Below are positions 7,679 through 16,031 of a DNA stretch of 64,000 nt, piece by piece. This stretch comes from Chlorobium sp. N1. GTDB lineage: Bacteria; Bacteroidota; Chlorobiia; Chlorobiales; Chlorobiaceae. Under the pieces are notes generated by a model. That model saw nothing but the letters and a program-made list of their open reading frames with translations. It made no database searches and was not told the origin of the DNA. The stretch lies in NCBI RefSeq assembly GCF_004332115.1, contig NZ_SJPA01000002.1, positions 186,001 through 250,000 of the forward strand. Reading direction: 5' to 3'. The position numbers and the translations under genes are program-made. Each line of letters opens with the position of its first letter. Within the stretch, counting starts at the first letter, position 1.

Positions 7679-7793
7679 ATATGCTTTACTGCCGTACCGA
7701 CCGTCGGCAGGGACCATGTCCGACATCCACCTGTTATATCATTTCCCTCAAGGGAATTACAGCAAATTTTCATCTGCCTGGAGGGGAGAGTCT

Positions 7794-10586
7794 ATGCATA
7801 AAAATATTTCACGCCGCCAGTTCCTGAAAGTTGCCGGCGTCCTGGGAGGCATGTCCCTCCTGCGCCCCGTCTGGAGCCTCGGGCAGGCCGGAGCGAGCGG
7901 CGAGGACGGCACCGTCTCTGGCACCGTCATCTGGGTGCCGAGCATCTGCAACTTCTGTTCCTCGTTCTGCGACATCAAGGTCGCGACCAAGGAGATCGAC
8001 GGCGTGAAGCGCGCCGTCAAGATCGAAGGCAACGCGGAGAGCCCCCTCAACCGCGGAAGGATCTGCGCGCGCGGCCAGGCCGGCCTCTACCAGACCTACG
8101 ACCCCGACCGGCTGAAGCAGCCGCTCATCAGGGTGGAAGGCAGCAAACGCGGAGAGTGGAACTTCCGCGCCGCCACCTGGGAGGAGGCATACGCCCACAT
8201 CATCGCAAAGCTCAAGAAGGTCAACCCCTGGGAGATCAGCCTGGTCGGCGGATGGACGGCCTGCGTCTCCTACATGCACTTCAGCCTCCCGTTCTGCCAG
8301 AGCCTCCAGATCCCCAACATCGTCGCCTCGCCGCTGCAGCACTGCGTGACGGCGGGCCATCTCGGCACCGACCTCGTCACCGGCAACTTCAACGTCCACG
8401 ACGAGATCCTCGCCGACTTCGAGAACGCCCGCTACATCCTCTTCAGCCTCAACAACGCCTCCGTGGCGGCCATCTCTACGGCGCGCGCCGTCCGCTTCGG
8501 CCAGGCCAAGAAGAACGGCGCCAAAGTGGTCTGCCTCGACCCGCGCATGGGTGAACTGGCCGCGAAGGCCGACGAGTGGATCCCGGTCAAGCCCGGCACC
8601 GACCACGCGTTCTTCCTCGCGCTGCTGCACACGCTCCTGCGCGAAAAACTCTATGACGCCCCCTTCGTCACCAGGCACACCAACGCCCCCTTCCTCTCCT
8701 ACATCGACGAGAAGGGCGCCGTGCAGCTCGCCGCGGACAGGGGCGAGGACGGCAACCCCTCCGCCTACTACGTCTTCGACCAGGTCAGCCAGGAGGTCCG
8801 CGCCGTCCCGGCATACACCAACACCAACGAGCGCGCCAAGTCCGGAGCCCGCATCCAGCCGGGCCTCACGGCACCCGAAGGGCTCACCTGGAACGGCCGT
8901 GCGGTCACGACGGTCTTCGACCGCTTCATCGCCGAGTCGGAACAGTACACCCCGGAATGGGCTTCGAAGATCACCGACATCCCGGCATCCACCATCAAGC
9001 GGATCGCCATTGAGTTCGGCCAGGCACGTCCCGCCATGGTCGATCCCGGCTGGATGGGCGCACGCTACCACCACCTCATCGGCCAGCGCCGCCTGCAGGC
9101 GATCATCCAGACACTCGTCGGCGGCATCGACCGTCCCGGCGGCTGGATGATGAACGGCGAGCTGCACCACAAGGCCGAAGCAGCCTGGCACAACATGCAG
9201 CACGGCAAGAGCGACAAGGATCTCCTTCCGGTCCAGCGCCCCGGCATGGGCTTCGCCTATGGCCTGCTCGACATCTTCGCCAACCCGAAGGCATGGGAGC
9301 ACGGCATGCCGGCATTCTCGTTCGCCTGGGCCGAGGAGCAGGCGAAAGCCGGCAAGCAGTCCGCATTCCTGCCGGCCATGGCCGACACCGGCATGCTCGA
9401 GGCGGTGAAGGGCGAACTGAAGTACCACGGCCGCCCCTACAACCTCAAGGCGATCATCCTGAACGCCGCCAACCCGGTCCGCCACTACTTCCCCGCGAAG
9501 CGGTGGGAGGAGATGCTCTCGCACGAGAACCTCGACCTCGTCGTGGCCATCGACGTGCTGCCTTCGGACTCGACGCTCTACGCCGACGTCATCCTGCCGA
9601 ACCACACCTACCTCGAGCGCAACGAGCCGCTGCTCTACCCGCTCGGGCCAAACACGGGACTCGGCTTCGCAACCCGCATCAGGGCCGTCGACCCGCTCTA
9701 CGACACGCGCGACACCACCGACATCCTCTGCGCCATCGCAGAAGGGATGGGCAAGCTCGACTCCTACATCCAGGGCATCGCCGAATACGCGGGCCTCGAC
9801 CCCGCCCTCCTGAAGCGTGAGATCGCCGCCGCAAAGAAGGCCAAGAAGCCGCTGAACGAGGCGTTCCTGAAAACCGCATACGTGGCCATGGGGCACTTCG
9901 CAGGGCACGTGACAGGCAAGCACATCAGCGCCGCCGAGGTCGAGAAGACCATCATGGACAAGGGACTGCTCATGCTGATGGACGACAAGGAGGTCGTCGA
10001 GAAGATGAACATGCCCGGCAAGATCCCCGTACCGACCTCCACCGGCCGGCTCGAGCTCTTCAGCCCGATCCTCTCCTCCTTCGGAGAGAAGGCGGGCCGC
10101 AAGCCGATCTTCGATCCCGTGCTCGGCTACGTGCCGCGGGTCGTCGGCGACAAGAACCCCGACCCCGTCCTCAGCCAGGACGAGTTCTATTTCACCTACG
10201 GCAAGGTGCCGGTGGTATCGCACGCCTCGACGAACAGCAACAACGCGGTGCTTGCCGCCGTGACGGAACCCAAGAAGGGCGCCTTCACCGGCCTCTGGAT
10301 GAACCCCCTGAAAGCGAAGGCGCTGGGGCTCAGCGACGGCCAGGAGGTGGAGGTCACCAACCTCCGTTACGGACCGAAGGTGACGGCGACGCTCTTCGTC
10401 ACCGAAATGATCCGGCCCGACACGGTCTTCCTGCCTTCCTCATACGGAAGCCGCAACAGGATGCTCTCGGTCGCGGCAGGAAAGGGAACGGCCCTCAACG
10501 AGCTCATGCCCTACAGCCTTGAGCCGATCGCGGCATCGTTCATGTCACAGGAATTTACGGTAAGCGTCACCGCCGTCAACAGCTAA
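7794..10586 (+). CDS. Molybdopterin oxidoreductase catalytic subunit of a polysulfide-reductase-like (PsrA/PhsA/SoeA-type) complex
   Basis: A 930-residue DMSO-reductase-family protein. The N-terminus has a Tat signal (SRRQFLKVAG at residues 6-15 plus a hydrophobic stretch), so the subunit is expected outside the cytoplasmic membrane. A [4Fe-4S] site follows, with Cys52, Cys55, Cys59 and Cys91. The cysteine in SPLQHCVTAGHLGTD is the likely molybdenum ligand, and a molybdopterin dinucleotide-binding domain lies at the C-terminus (about 790-920). I chose ATG 7794 because GGAGGGGAG precedes it and the Tat motif starts there; the frame is open from 7716. Neighbours are the Fe-S subunit, the NrfD anchor and a TorD-like chaperone. 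The substrate (polysulfide, thiosulfate, sulfite or sulfur) cannot be fixed from sequence. Confidence 0.9.
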   Translation: MHKNISRRQFLKVAGVLGGMSLLRPVWSLGQAGASGEDGTVSGTVIWVPSICNFCSSFCDIKVATKEIDGVKRAVKIEGNAESPLNRGRICARGQAGLYQTYDPDRLKQPLIRVEGSKRGEWNFRAATWEEAYAHIIAKLKKVNPWEISLVGGWTACVSYMHFSLPFCQSLQIPNIVASPLQHCVTAGHLGTDLVTGNFNVHDEILADFENARYILFSLNNASVAAISTARAVRFGQAKKNGAKVVCLDPRMGELAAKADEWIPVKPGTDHAFFLALLHTLLREKLYDAPFVTRHTNAPFLSYIDEKGAVQLAADRGEDGNPSAYYVFDQVSQEVRAVPAYTNTNERAKSGARIQPGLTAPEGLTWNGRAVTTVFDRFIAESEQYTPEWASKITDIPASTIKRIAIEFGQARPAMVDPGWMGARYHHLIGQRRLQAIIQTLVGGIDRPGGWMMNGELHHKAEAAWHNMQHGKSDKDLLPVQRPGMGFAYGLLDIFANPKAWEHGMPAFSFAWAEEQAKAGKQSAFLPAMADTGMLEAVKGELKYHGRPYNLKAIILNAANPVRHYFPAKRWEEMLSHENLDLVVAIDVLPSDSTLYADVILPNHTYLERNEPLLYPLGPNTGLGFATRIRAVDPLYDTRDTTDILCAIAEGMGKLDSYIQGIAEYAGLDPALLKREIAAAKKAKKPLNEAFLKTAYVAMGHFAGHVTGKHISAAEVEKTIMDKGLLMLMDDKEVVEKMNMPGKIPVPTSTGRLELFSPILSSFGEKAGRKPIFDPVLGYVPRVVGDKNPDPVLSQDEFYFTYGKVPVVSHASTNSNNAVLAAVTEPKKGAFTGLWMNPLKAKALGLSDGQEVEVTNLRYGPKVTATLFVTEMIRPDTVFLPSSYGSRNRMLSVAAGKGTALNELMPYSLEPIAASFMSQEFTVSVTAVNS

Positions 10587-10604
10587 ATCGAGGAGTAAGC
10601 ACCT

Positions 10605-11204
10605 ATGGCGCGATATGGAATGGTAATGGACATGCGGACCTGCGTCGGCTGCCAGGCCTGCATGGCCGCATGCACGGCGGAGAACAAGACGCCGTTCTGG
10701 AACGGCAAGTTCCGCACGCATGTCGAAGACAAGACGCAGGGCACCTTCCCCGACGTGCGGCGGGTACTCCTGCCGCGGCTCTGCATGCACTGCGAAAACA
10801 CCCCCTGCCTGTCGGCCTGCCCGACAGGCGCCACGTTCATGACCGAGGACGGCATCGTCAAGGTGAACTACGACCGCTGCATCGGCTGCTACGCCTGCTG
10901 CATCGCCTGTCCCTACGACGCACGCTATGCGTACGACCGTGAGGACGTCCACAAGGAGGAGGAGCTTTACGGGAAGTTCACCGCCCACGAGCAGCCGCAT
11001 GTCGACAAATGCACGTTCTGCGACCACCGCCTCGAAGAAGGCATGGAGCCGGCCTGCTCGAGCACCTGCCCGACCCACAGCAGGATCTTCGGAGACCTCG
11101 ACGACCCGAACAGCGAGGTGCACAAGCTGGCCACGAGCGGCCGGGCCCAGGCGCTGAGCCAGTCGCTCGGCACGTCCCCGAAAGTATTTTACATCCCATC
11201 ATAG
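10605..11204 (+). CDS. Four-cluster ferredoxin-type electron transfer subunit (PsrB-like)
   Basis: A 199-residue iron-sulfur protein of the DmsB/PsrB/NrfC family. It has the usual four cysteine groups: CVGCQACMAAC near residue 13, CMHCENTPCLSACP near 64, CIGCYACCIACP near 90, and CTFCDHRLEEG with CSSTCP near 140-155, enough for four [4Fe-4S] clusters. It passes electrons between the molybdenum subunit and the NrfD-type membrane subunit. It has no signal peptide and is probably co-exported with the Tat-carrying partner. It starts 18 bases after the catalytic gene and is followed by the membrane subunit after an AGGAGGA ribosome binding site, forming one operon. Confidence 0.95.
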   Translation: MARYGMVMDMRTCVGCQACMAACTAENKTPFWNGKFRTHVEDKTQGTFPDVRRVLLPRLCMHCENTPCLSACPTGATFMTEDGIVKVNYDRCIGCYACCIACPYDARYAYDREDVHKEEELYGKFTAHEQPHVDKCTFCDHRLEEGMEPACSSTCPTHSRIFGDLDDPNSEVHKLATSGRAQALSQSLGTSPKVFYIPS

Positions 11205-11222
11205 CCTAGGAGGAGGACCATT

Positions 11223-12137
11223 ATGACTTTTGTTCATCAGGAGGTGTGGCACTGGCAGATCGCCACATACCTTTTCTTGGGCGGACTCGGCGGCGCCACG
11301 TTTGCCATCAGCGCCCTCATCCACCTCTTCGAGGGATGCGACCGCAAGATGCTCTCGATAGCGGTCATGTCCTCGATCGGGTTCCTCGTTCTCGGAACCG
11401 TTTTCCTGCTCGCCGACATGCTCCAGCCGCTGAAGGCGATCTACGCCCTCACCAATCCGCACTCGTGGATCTTCTGGGGCGTCATCTTCATCAACTTCTA
11501 CTTCGTCTCGGCCATCGCCTACGTCATCCCGCTGCTCGAGGTCTGGCCGAAGCTCAACCCCTACATACAGAAGATCCCGGCCGGCATCCTCAACCTCCTC
11601 GAGCGCTTCAACAAGCTGGCAGCGCTGACCGGATCGGCGGCGGGCTTCCTCGTGGCGATCTACACGGGCCTGCTCATCTCGGCCGCTCCGGCCATCAGCT
11701 TCTGGAACACGCCGGCCCTGCCGCTGCTCTTCGTGATCTCCGGGTTCTCGACCGGTGCGGCCTTCCTGCTGCTGCTCTCGACCTTCTCGAAGAACGAGGA
11801 GTCCTGGAAGATCATCGCCAAGCTCGAGGAGCTCGACGCGATGCTCATCGTCACGGAGCTCATCATCCTCGGCGCCTACTTCAACTTCGCGCTCTTCCTG
11901 CCGACCGGCGCCCGCGAATCCGCCGAAGTGCTCTTCCACAGCCCGCTCTTCATCGTCGGCTTCTTCATCTTCGGACTCATCGTGCCGCTCGCCATCGAGA
12001 CCTACGGCATCTTCTTCGCCAAACACGACAGGAAATCCGGGCACCTGCTGGTGCTCGCCAGCACCATGGTGCTCGTCGGCGGCTACCTGCTCCGCTACTA
12101 CGTGCTCAAGGCCGGCCTCTTCCAGTTCCCCTGGTAA
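11223..12137 (+). CDS. NrfD/PsrC-type quinone-interacting membrane subunit
   Basis: A 304-residue integral membrane protein with about eight hydrophobic helices, beginning MTFVHQEVWHWQIATYLFLG. The early WxWxxxxYLFLGGLGG pattern is characteristic of NrfD/PsrC proteins, which anchor the periplasmic Mo/Fe-S subunits and exchange electrons with menaquinone. Later segments such as NPHSWIFWGVIFINFYF and the C-terminal LLRYYVLKAG fit the family. AGGAGGA seven bases upstream is a strong ribosome binding site. It is the third gene of the operon; a 15-bp hairpin separates it from the chaperone gene. Confidence 0.93.
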   Translation: MTFVHQEVWHWQIATYLFLGGLGGATFAISALIHLFEGCDRKMLSIAVMSSIGFLVLGTVFLLADMLQPLKAIYALTNPHSWIFWGVIFINFYFVSAIAYVIPLLEVWPKLNPYIQKIPAGILNLLERFNKLAALTGSAAGFLVAIYTGLLISAAPAISFWNTPALPLLFVISGFSTGAAFLLLLSTFSKNEESWKIIAKLEELDAMLIVTELIILGAYFNFALFLPTGARESAEVLFHSPLFIVGFFIFGLIVPLAIETYGIFFAKHDRKSGHLLVLASTMVLVGGYLLRYYVLKAGLFQFPW

Positions 12138-12165
12138 GGCGCGCCACCCGAACATCCGAACCAGC

Positions 12166-12205
12166 GAAGGCCCGTCATGCGAACAAGGAAGCATGACGGG
12201 CCTTC
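12166..12205 (+). repeat. 15-bp perfect inverted repeat between the membrane subunit and the chaperone gene
   Basis: Arms 12166-12180 (GAAGGCCCGTCATGC) and 12191-12205 are exact complements around a ten-base A/G-rich loop. The transcript would form a very stable hairpin 28 bases after the NrfD-like stop. No U-run follows (ACACTAAACG), so it is not a standard intrinsic terminator. It could act as a processing or 3'-stabilising hairpin that sets the chaperone level below that of the complex subunits. Confidence 0.7.
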
Positions 12206-12224
12206 ACACTAAACGCCAGAAACC

Positions 12225-12779
12225 ATGACCGATCCCCTCCAGGCGGCGCTCCGCTACCGGTTCCTCAGCCGCTCGTTCGCCTATCCGAACGAGGCGTTCC
12301 TCCCCGAACTCAAGCAATGCCTCGGCGAACTGAAGGAGGCTCCGGAAAGTTTCAGGACGATGGTGGAGGCGTTCGAAAAGGAGGAGCGGGAACCGCTTCA
12401 GGGCGAGTACACCCGGCTCTTCCTCAACGGCTATCCCTCCACCCCCTGCGTCCCCTACGAATCGGTCTACCTCGAAAAACGCATGCTCGGGGACGCCTCC
12501 CTCGGCGTCGGAGCGGCCTACGGCGCATGGGATATGAGCGTGGAACCGGGAGTGCTCGACCACATCTCGACGGAATTCGAGTTCCTCGCCTTCCTCGCAT
12601 CTGCGGAGTCGATGGGCGGAAAACTCGAAAAAGACGCCCGCGCCGCCAGGGAGGCTTTCATGCGGGAGCATCTCTGCCGCTGGATGCCGCGCCTTGCCGC
12701 AGACCTGGCAAAAGAGGCGAACATGGAACCCTACCGCCTGCTCGCCGAAGCGCTCCAAACGGTCCGCTGCCCCGCCTGA
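12225..12779 (+). CDS. TorD/DmsD-type molybdoenzyme assembly chaperone
   Basis: A 184-residue all-helical protein with TorD-family hallmarks: an early RYRFLSRSFAYP helix, the EYTRLFLNG motif, a CVPYESVYLE segment, and DHISTEFEFLAFL, which corresponds to the conserved D-H-x-x-x-E-L/F. These chaperones bind the Tat signal of a molybdoenzyme and hold it until the cofactor is inserted. Placement directly after the three structural genes makes the Tat-carrying catalytic subunit at 7794 the obvious client. The start at 12225 has no strong ribosome binding site, in line with lower expression than the structural genes. Confidence 0.9.
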   Translation: MTDPLQAALRYRFLSRSFAYPNEAFLPELKQCLGELKEAPESFRTMVEAFEKEEREPLQGEYTRLFLNGYPSTPCVPYESVYLEKRMLGDASLGVGAAYGAWDMSVEPGVLDHISTEFEFLAFLASAESMGGKLEKDARAAREAFMREHLCRWMPRLAADLAKEANMEPYRLLAEALQTVRCPA

Positions 12780-12816
12780 ACGAAGGGACGGCTGCGCCCG
12801 GGCGTTTCACCCCCGA

Positions 12817-13224
12817 TCAACGCCTGAGCGTCCGGAGAGCGGCCAGCAGCAGCCAGCACCAGTAGAGGGCAAGCATGAGGGTTTCGGCGAGGAACCATCG
12901 CGGTTCGATCGACCGGTCGATCGATGCGAACGGAGTCGTAAGGTCGATCCGGAGCAGCATCCCGATGGCGGCGAGCCCGGAGACGAGCGTGGCCAAGAGG
13001 TGGGAAGGGGAAGGGCGGACGGCCGTCGCCAGCAGGAAGGATGCCCAGCCGAAGGCGAGCAGCGAGATGATGCGGTCCTGGTAAGCAAGGGACGGCACGC
13101 TGAAGTAGACGAAAAGCCCGGGAACCTTCAGCCCGGCCGCATGGGCCAGAGAGACAAGCAGGAAATAGGCGGCTCCGACGAGGAGCGGCAGCCTGGCGGG
13201 GTGATTCTCCGGCACGGGCTGCAC
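12817..13224 (-). CDS. Four-TM membrane protein encoded with sulfide:quinone reductase
   Basis: A 135-residue hydrophobic protein with four predicted transmembrane helices (about 13-32, 48-66, 75-93, 108-130) and short loops. Notable conserved-looking polar residues are His28 near the first helix and the Asp/Arg-rich loop IDRSIEPR between helices 3 and 4. I start it at GTG 13224, only one base after the stop of the 38-codon gene, which argues for coupled translation. I do not recognise the family. Its position behind an SQR gene suggests a membrane partner or a sulfur/quinone-related role, but this is context only. Confidence 0.65.
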   Translation of the reverse strand: MQPVPENHPARLPLLVGAAYFLLVSLAHAAGLKVPGLFVYFSVPSLAYQDRIISLLAFGWASFLLATAVRPSPSHLLATLVSGLAAIGMLLRIDLTTPFASIDRSIEPRWFLAETLMLALYWCWLLLAALRTLRR

Positions 13225-13225
13225 C

Positions 13226-13342
13226 TCAGGCGGTCTTCTCGTGATGGACGGCCTTGAGGATCTTCACGTTCAGGACGATGAAACGCCACGCCTGGTAGAT
13301 GCGGCACCGCATCAGGAACTTCTGGAAGGATGTCGGCCTCAT
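13226..13342 (-). CDS. 38-residue basic amphipathic peptide between SQR and the 4-TM gene
   Basis: An ATG-started frame of 38 codons fills the gap between the SQR stop and the 4-TM start. The peptide begins MRPTSFQKFLMRCRIYQAWR, then IVLNVKILKAVHH. It has one face of large hydrophobics and another of Arg/Lys, typical of a peripheral membrane helix rather than a spanning one. Spacing is 18 bases after SQR and one base before the next start, so it looks like a real gene in an operon. No Shine-Dalgarno sequence is evident. It may help anchor SQR to the membrane; that is inference. Confidence 0.5.
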   Translation of the reverse strand: MRPTSFQKFLMRCRIYQAWRFIVLNVKILKAVHHEKTA

Positions 13343-13360
13343 TGGTCGGTTCGGTTAGGG

Positions 13361-14794
13361 TTATTCCGGGATGAACTGCCAGCCTGTGCGGCCGCGGAAC
13401 TTGTGCATGAAGGTGGTCTCGACCAGCTGCTTCAGCCAGGCCCCGCCGAGCCCCCGCTCCACCCTCGTGACGAACATGTCGCGCCCCTCCTTGTTGTCGT
13501 AGTGCTTGTGGTCAGGGACGACCGGATAGATGATCATGACGATGGCCGAACCGTTCCAGAGCGACTTGCCGTTCGATGCGATGCAGACGGTGAGCATCTC
13601 GGTCATCCGTTCGCGGTGCGTCATGCGGCCAGTGCGGATCATGTCCATCACGTTGAAGGCGACCACCCTGCCGGTCACCCCCGAAATCATGCCGGTGCGC
13701 GGAGCGCCGGCCGTGATCGCCGTGCCGTTTTTCGTCGTATGCGGCCGGGAGATGGGGCCGGGTGGCGCAAAGGCGATGCCGGCCGAGAAGATGTTGCCGT
13801 AGAGCGGGTGGTTGTACTGCGCCGGCCAGGCGTGCGGAGTCTGGCGGAGCTCCTCGTAATCGAGGCCGTAGATGCCGTCGGCGAGGACGAACCCGGCAGG
13901 GTTGCAAACCTTTTCCGAAATGTCCCGCCCCTCACGGTCGAAGAAGGGGAAGGTGACCCCCTTCGACTGGGGGATGAGCATGGCGAAGTCGTAGGGCGTC
14001 TCGCCGTAGTTGCCCTCGAAGTCCTCCCAGTAGATACTCTTTTCGTCGACCTCGTGCACGCCCCTGCGGACGGCCTTCCCGATGCCGAACTCGTCCATGG
14101 CGTCCTCGATCAGATCCCCGCCACGGGCGATGCGGCCGCCCTTCGTCACCACGTTGATGCCCCCCACCCCGAAATCCCCGATCTCGGGCTCGTTGGAAAG
14201 ATAGACGAGGTCCGCCCGGTCTCGCAGGCCCCGCTGGGTGAGGTCGTGGTGGATGTTGGTGATGTACTCGAAGGCCGCCCCCTGGCAGGCCGCCGTCGGA
14301 TGGCCGGTGCCGATGACGAGCCGGCGGTGCTCGCCGCGCTTCATGCGCTCCACCTGCTCGAGGTAGCTGTCGCGGGCCTGGATCGCCGTATCGAAATGGC
14401 AGATGGACTGGGTGTTGAGGCGGGGTCCGAGGCCGGGGGTGGCCCCGTAGTTCATGTGGGCGCCGGTAGCGATGATGAGGTAGTCGTAGTCGAGCCGTTC
14501 CGCCGCTGCGCCCGTCGCGCGCTCCACCATCACATGGTTCCCGTCGGGATGGACCGAGACCACCGAGCCGACGATGAAGCGCACATTGAATTTGTCATAA
14601 ATCGGCTGTAACTTGAACACGGTGTTTTCAGGGCGCACCGCGCCGATGCCGAGCCAGACCCAGGAGGGGACGAACCCGAAATAGTCGAAGCGGTGGACGA
14701 CACTGATCTCGTGCTCGCGGCCGAGGCCGTGGCCGAGGTACATGGCCGCGGTATGGCCCGCGAAACCCGCGCCGATGATGACGACTTTTGCCAT
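13361..14794 (-). CDS. Sulfide:quinone oxidoreductase-family flavoprotein
   Basis: A 477-residue FAD enzyme of the SQR/FCSD type. An ADP-binding GxGxxG lies at the start ([14 protein letters not shown]), a second nucleotide strand at YLIIATGAH, and a family segment [17 protein letters not shown] around Cys170. Other cysteines are Cys132, Cys297 and Cys404; two or three of these would form the redox-active pair and the sulfur-handling site. SQR oxidises sulfide at the membrane and reduces quinone. I chose ATG 14794 because GGAGGGAGG precedes it and the Rossmann motif begins at once; the longer frame to 14926 is unlikely. It is divergent from ruvX. Subtype assignment within the SQR groups needs alignment. 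Confidence 0.85.
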   Translation of the reverse strand: MAKVVIIGAGFAGHTAAMYLGHGLGREHEISVVHRFDYFGFVPSWVWLGIGAVRPENTVFKLQPIYDKFNVRFIVGSVVSVHPDGNHVMVERATGAAAERLDYDYLIIATGAHMNYGATPGLGPRLNTQSICHFDTAIQARDSYLEQVERMKRGEHRRLVIGTGHPTAACQGAAFEYITNIHHDLTQRGLRDRADLVYLSNEPEIGDFGVGGINVVTKGGRIARGGDLIEDAMDEFGIGKAVRRGVHEVDEKSIYWEDFEGNYGETPYDFAMLIPQSKGVTFPFFDREGRDISEKVCNPAGFVLADGIYGLDYEELRQTPHAWPAQYNHPLYGNIFSAGIAFAPPGPISRPHTTKNGTAITAGAPRTGMISGVTGRVVAFNVMDMIRTGRMTHRERMTEMLTVCIASNGKSLWNGSAIVMIIYPVVPDHKHYDNKEGRDMFVTRVERGLGGAWLKQLVETTFMHKFRGRTGWQFIPE

Positions 14795-14906
14795 TGGCGG
14801 ATCCTCCCTCCGGTTCCAGGATGCGGTCGCCGGAAACGTCCCGGCTCCCTTTTCCTTAACGTACGACAAAAATGGGCATACGGCATAATTCCCCGTTGAA
14901 GCAGAG

Positions 14907-15332
14907 ATGAAGCTGAAAGGACGCATCGTCGGAATCGACTACGGAACGAAACGCATCGGCATGGCCGTGACCGACCCGCTGCAGCTCTTCGCCAGCCCGG
15001 TCGGGACGTTCGGGCGCGAGGAGCTTTCACTGAAACTCCGCTCGCTCCTCGGCGGCGAACAGGTCGAATGCATCGTCGTCGGCAGCCCCGTCAGCCAGGA
15101 CGGAAGCGGAAACGCCATGACGGAGGTCGTCGACCGGTTCGTCCTCGAGCTCAAAAAGGAGTTCCCGATGGTCCCGGTGGAGCGGATCGACGAGTCGAGC
15201 TCGTCGCGCGAGGCCTCGAGGATCCTTGCCGCCTCCGGAAAGAGCCGCAGGACGCGACAGCAGAAGGGCCGGCTCGACAGCGCCGCCGCCTGCGTGCTCC
15301 TCACCCGCTTCCTCGAGGAGCGCGGAAGATGA
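14907..15332 (+). CDS. ruvX: YqgF/RuvX pre-16S rRNA nuclease (putative Holliday junction resolvase)
   Basis: A 141-residue RNase H-fold protein. The first catalytic Asp is in [18 protein letters not shown]. The second motif is [12 protein letters not shown], and the third acidic region is [12 protein letters not shown] with the downstream [13 protein letters not shown] helix. The family processes the 5' end of 16S rRNA in E. coli and was earlier proposed as a resolvase. It is followed by an intrinsic terminator before pyrE. Confidence 0.93.
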   Translation: MKLKGRIVGIDYGTKRIGMAVTDPLQLFASPVGTFGREELSLKLRSLLGGEQVECIVVGSPVSQDGSGNAMTEVVDRFVLELKKEFPMVPVERIDESSSSREASRILAASGKSRRTRQQKGRLDSAAACVLLTRFLEERGR

Positions 15333-15393
15333 AGCGGGAGGCCGGCTTTTTTAGGCTGGCATTTCGGAACTGCATCTGTATCTTACCGTTACT

Positions 15394-15425
15394 GGCTCCA
15401 GGGCCTTTCGGGAGCCCTTTTTTTT
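15394..15425 (+). terminator. Rho-independent terminator after ruvX
   Basis: GGCTCC (15394-15399) pairs with GGAGCC (15411-15416), and a C plus eight Ts follow. It lies about 60 bases beyond the ruvX stop and just before pyrE. Confidence 0.8.
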
Positions 15426-15455
15426 ACCTCCACACCACCCTTGAACCGCAATTCG

Positions 15456-16031
15456 ATGCTTGAGATCTTCAAACAGACCGGCGCCCTGCTCGAAGGGCAT
15501 TTCAAACTGACTTCCGGACGGCACAGCAACACCTACTTCCAGTGCGCCAAAGTGCTGCAGCACCCCGAGCACCTGACGGTGGTCTGCGGAGAGATCGCCG
15601 GCCATTTCAGCGGGGAAGCCGTCGACACGGTCATCTCGCCGGCCATCGGCGGCATCGTCGTCGGTACCGAGGTCGGCCGCCAGCTCGGGGTGAAGACCAT
15701 CTTCGCAGAACGCAAGGAGGGGAAAATGACGATCCGCCGCGGCTTCTCGCTCGAGAAGGGGGAGCGGGTCCTCGTCGTCGAGGACGTGATCACGACCGGC
15801 GGTTCCGTCCGCGAAGTCATCGAGCAGGTGGAAGCGGCAGGGGCCGTTCCCGTCGGCGTCGCCTGCGTTGTCGACCGCAGCAACGGCAAAGTCCGCCTGC
15901 ACGCGAACCAGTACGCCGTCCTCTCGATGGAGGTGGTGAGCTATGCGCCCGAGGAGTGCCCGCTCTGCCATGAAGGGGTGCCGATCGAAGCACCCGGAAG
16001 CCGTGCCAGCGCAGGAGGTCCCGCGGCATGA
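15456..16031 (+). CDS. pyrE: Orotate phosphoribosyltransferase
   Basis: A 191-residue type I phosphoribosyltransferase that makes OMP from orotate and PRPP in pyrimidine synthesis. Signatures are [20 protein letters not shown] near the start, the flexible-loop [13 protein letters not shown], and the PRPP loop [18 protein letters not shown] cysteine-bearing tail ([12 protein letters not shown]) resembles that of the bacterial subgroup with longer C-termini. I prefer ATG 15456; an in-frame TTG at 15441 would add five residues. The last four bases overlap the tyrA start, and tyrA overlaps nadK, forming a coupled run of genes. Confidence 0.94.
   Translation: MLEIFKQTGALLEGHFKLTSGRHSNTYFQCAKVLQHPEHLTVVCGEIAGHFSGEAVDTVISPAIGGIVVGTEVGRQLGVKTIFAERKEGKMTIRRGFSLEKGERVLVVEDVITTGGSVREVIEQVEAAGAVPVGVACVVDRSNGKVRLHANQYAVLSMEVVSYAPEECPLCHEGVPIEAPGSRASAGGPAA

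Larger units (their letters stand above)
7385..7793. other. Divergent intergenic region between the crcB and PSR-like operons
   Basis: A 409-base non-coding stretch, clearly more AT-rich than its surroundings from about 7540 to 7790. The left part holds the candidate leader hairpin for the crcB operon. The right part holds a sigma70-like promoter at 7650-7678 and a roughly 110-base leader for the molybdoenzyme operon. That leader contains a six-base-pair hairpin (7689-7694 with 7705-7710) and a short palindrome around TTCCCTCAAGGGAA (7743-7756). I see no convincing ORF or RNA family here. Confidence 0.6.

Noticed and set aside
7809-10223. 804-codon open frame on the minus strand opposite the molybdoenzyme gene
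   Set aside because: High-GC antisense frame; the translation is Glu/Val/Asp/Gly-biased with no domain, while the plus strand encodes a complete molybdopterin oxidoreductase.
13241-14611. 456-codon plus-strand frame opposite SQR
   Set aside because: Antisense shadow of a clear SQR-family gene; the translation is repetitive acidic/Val.
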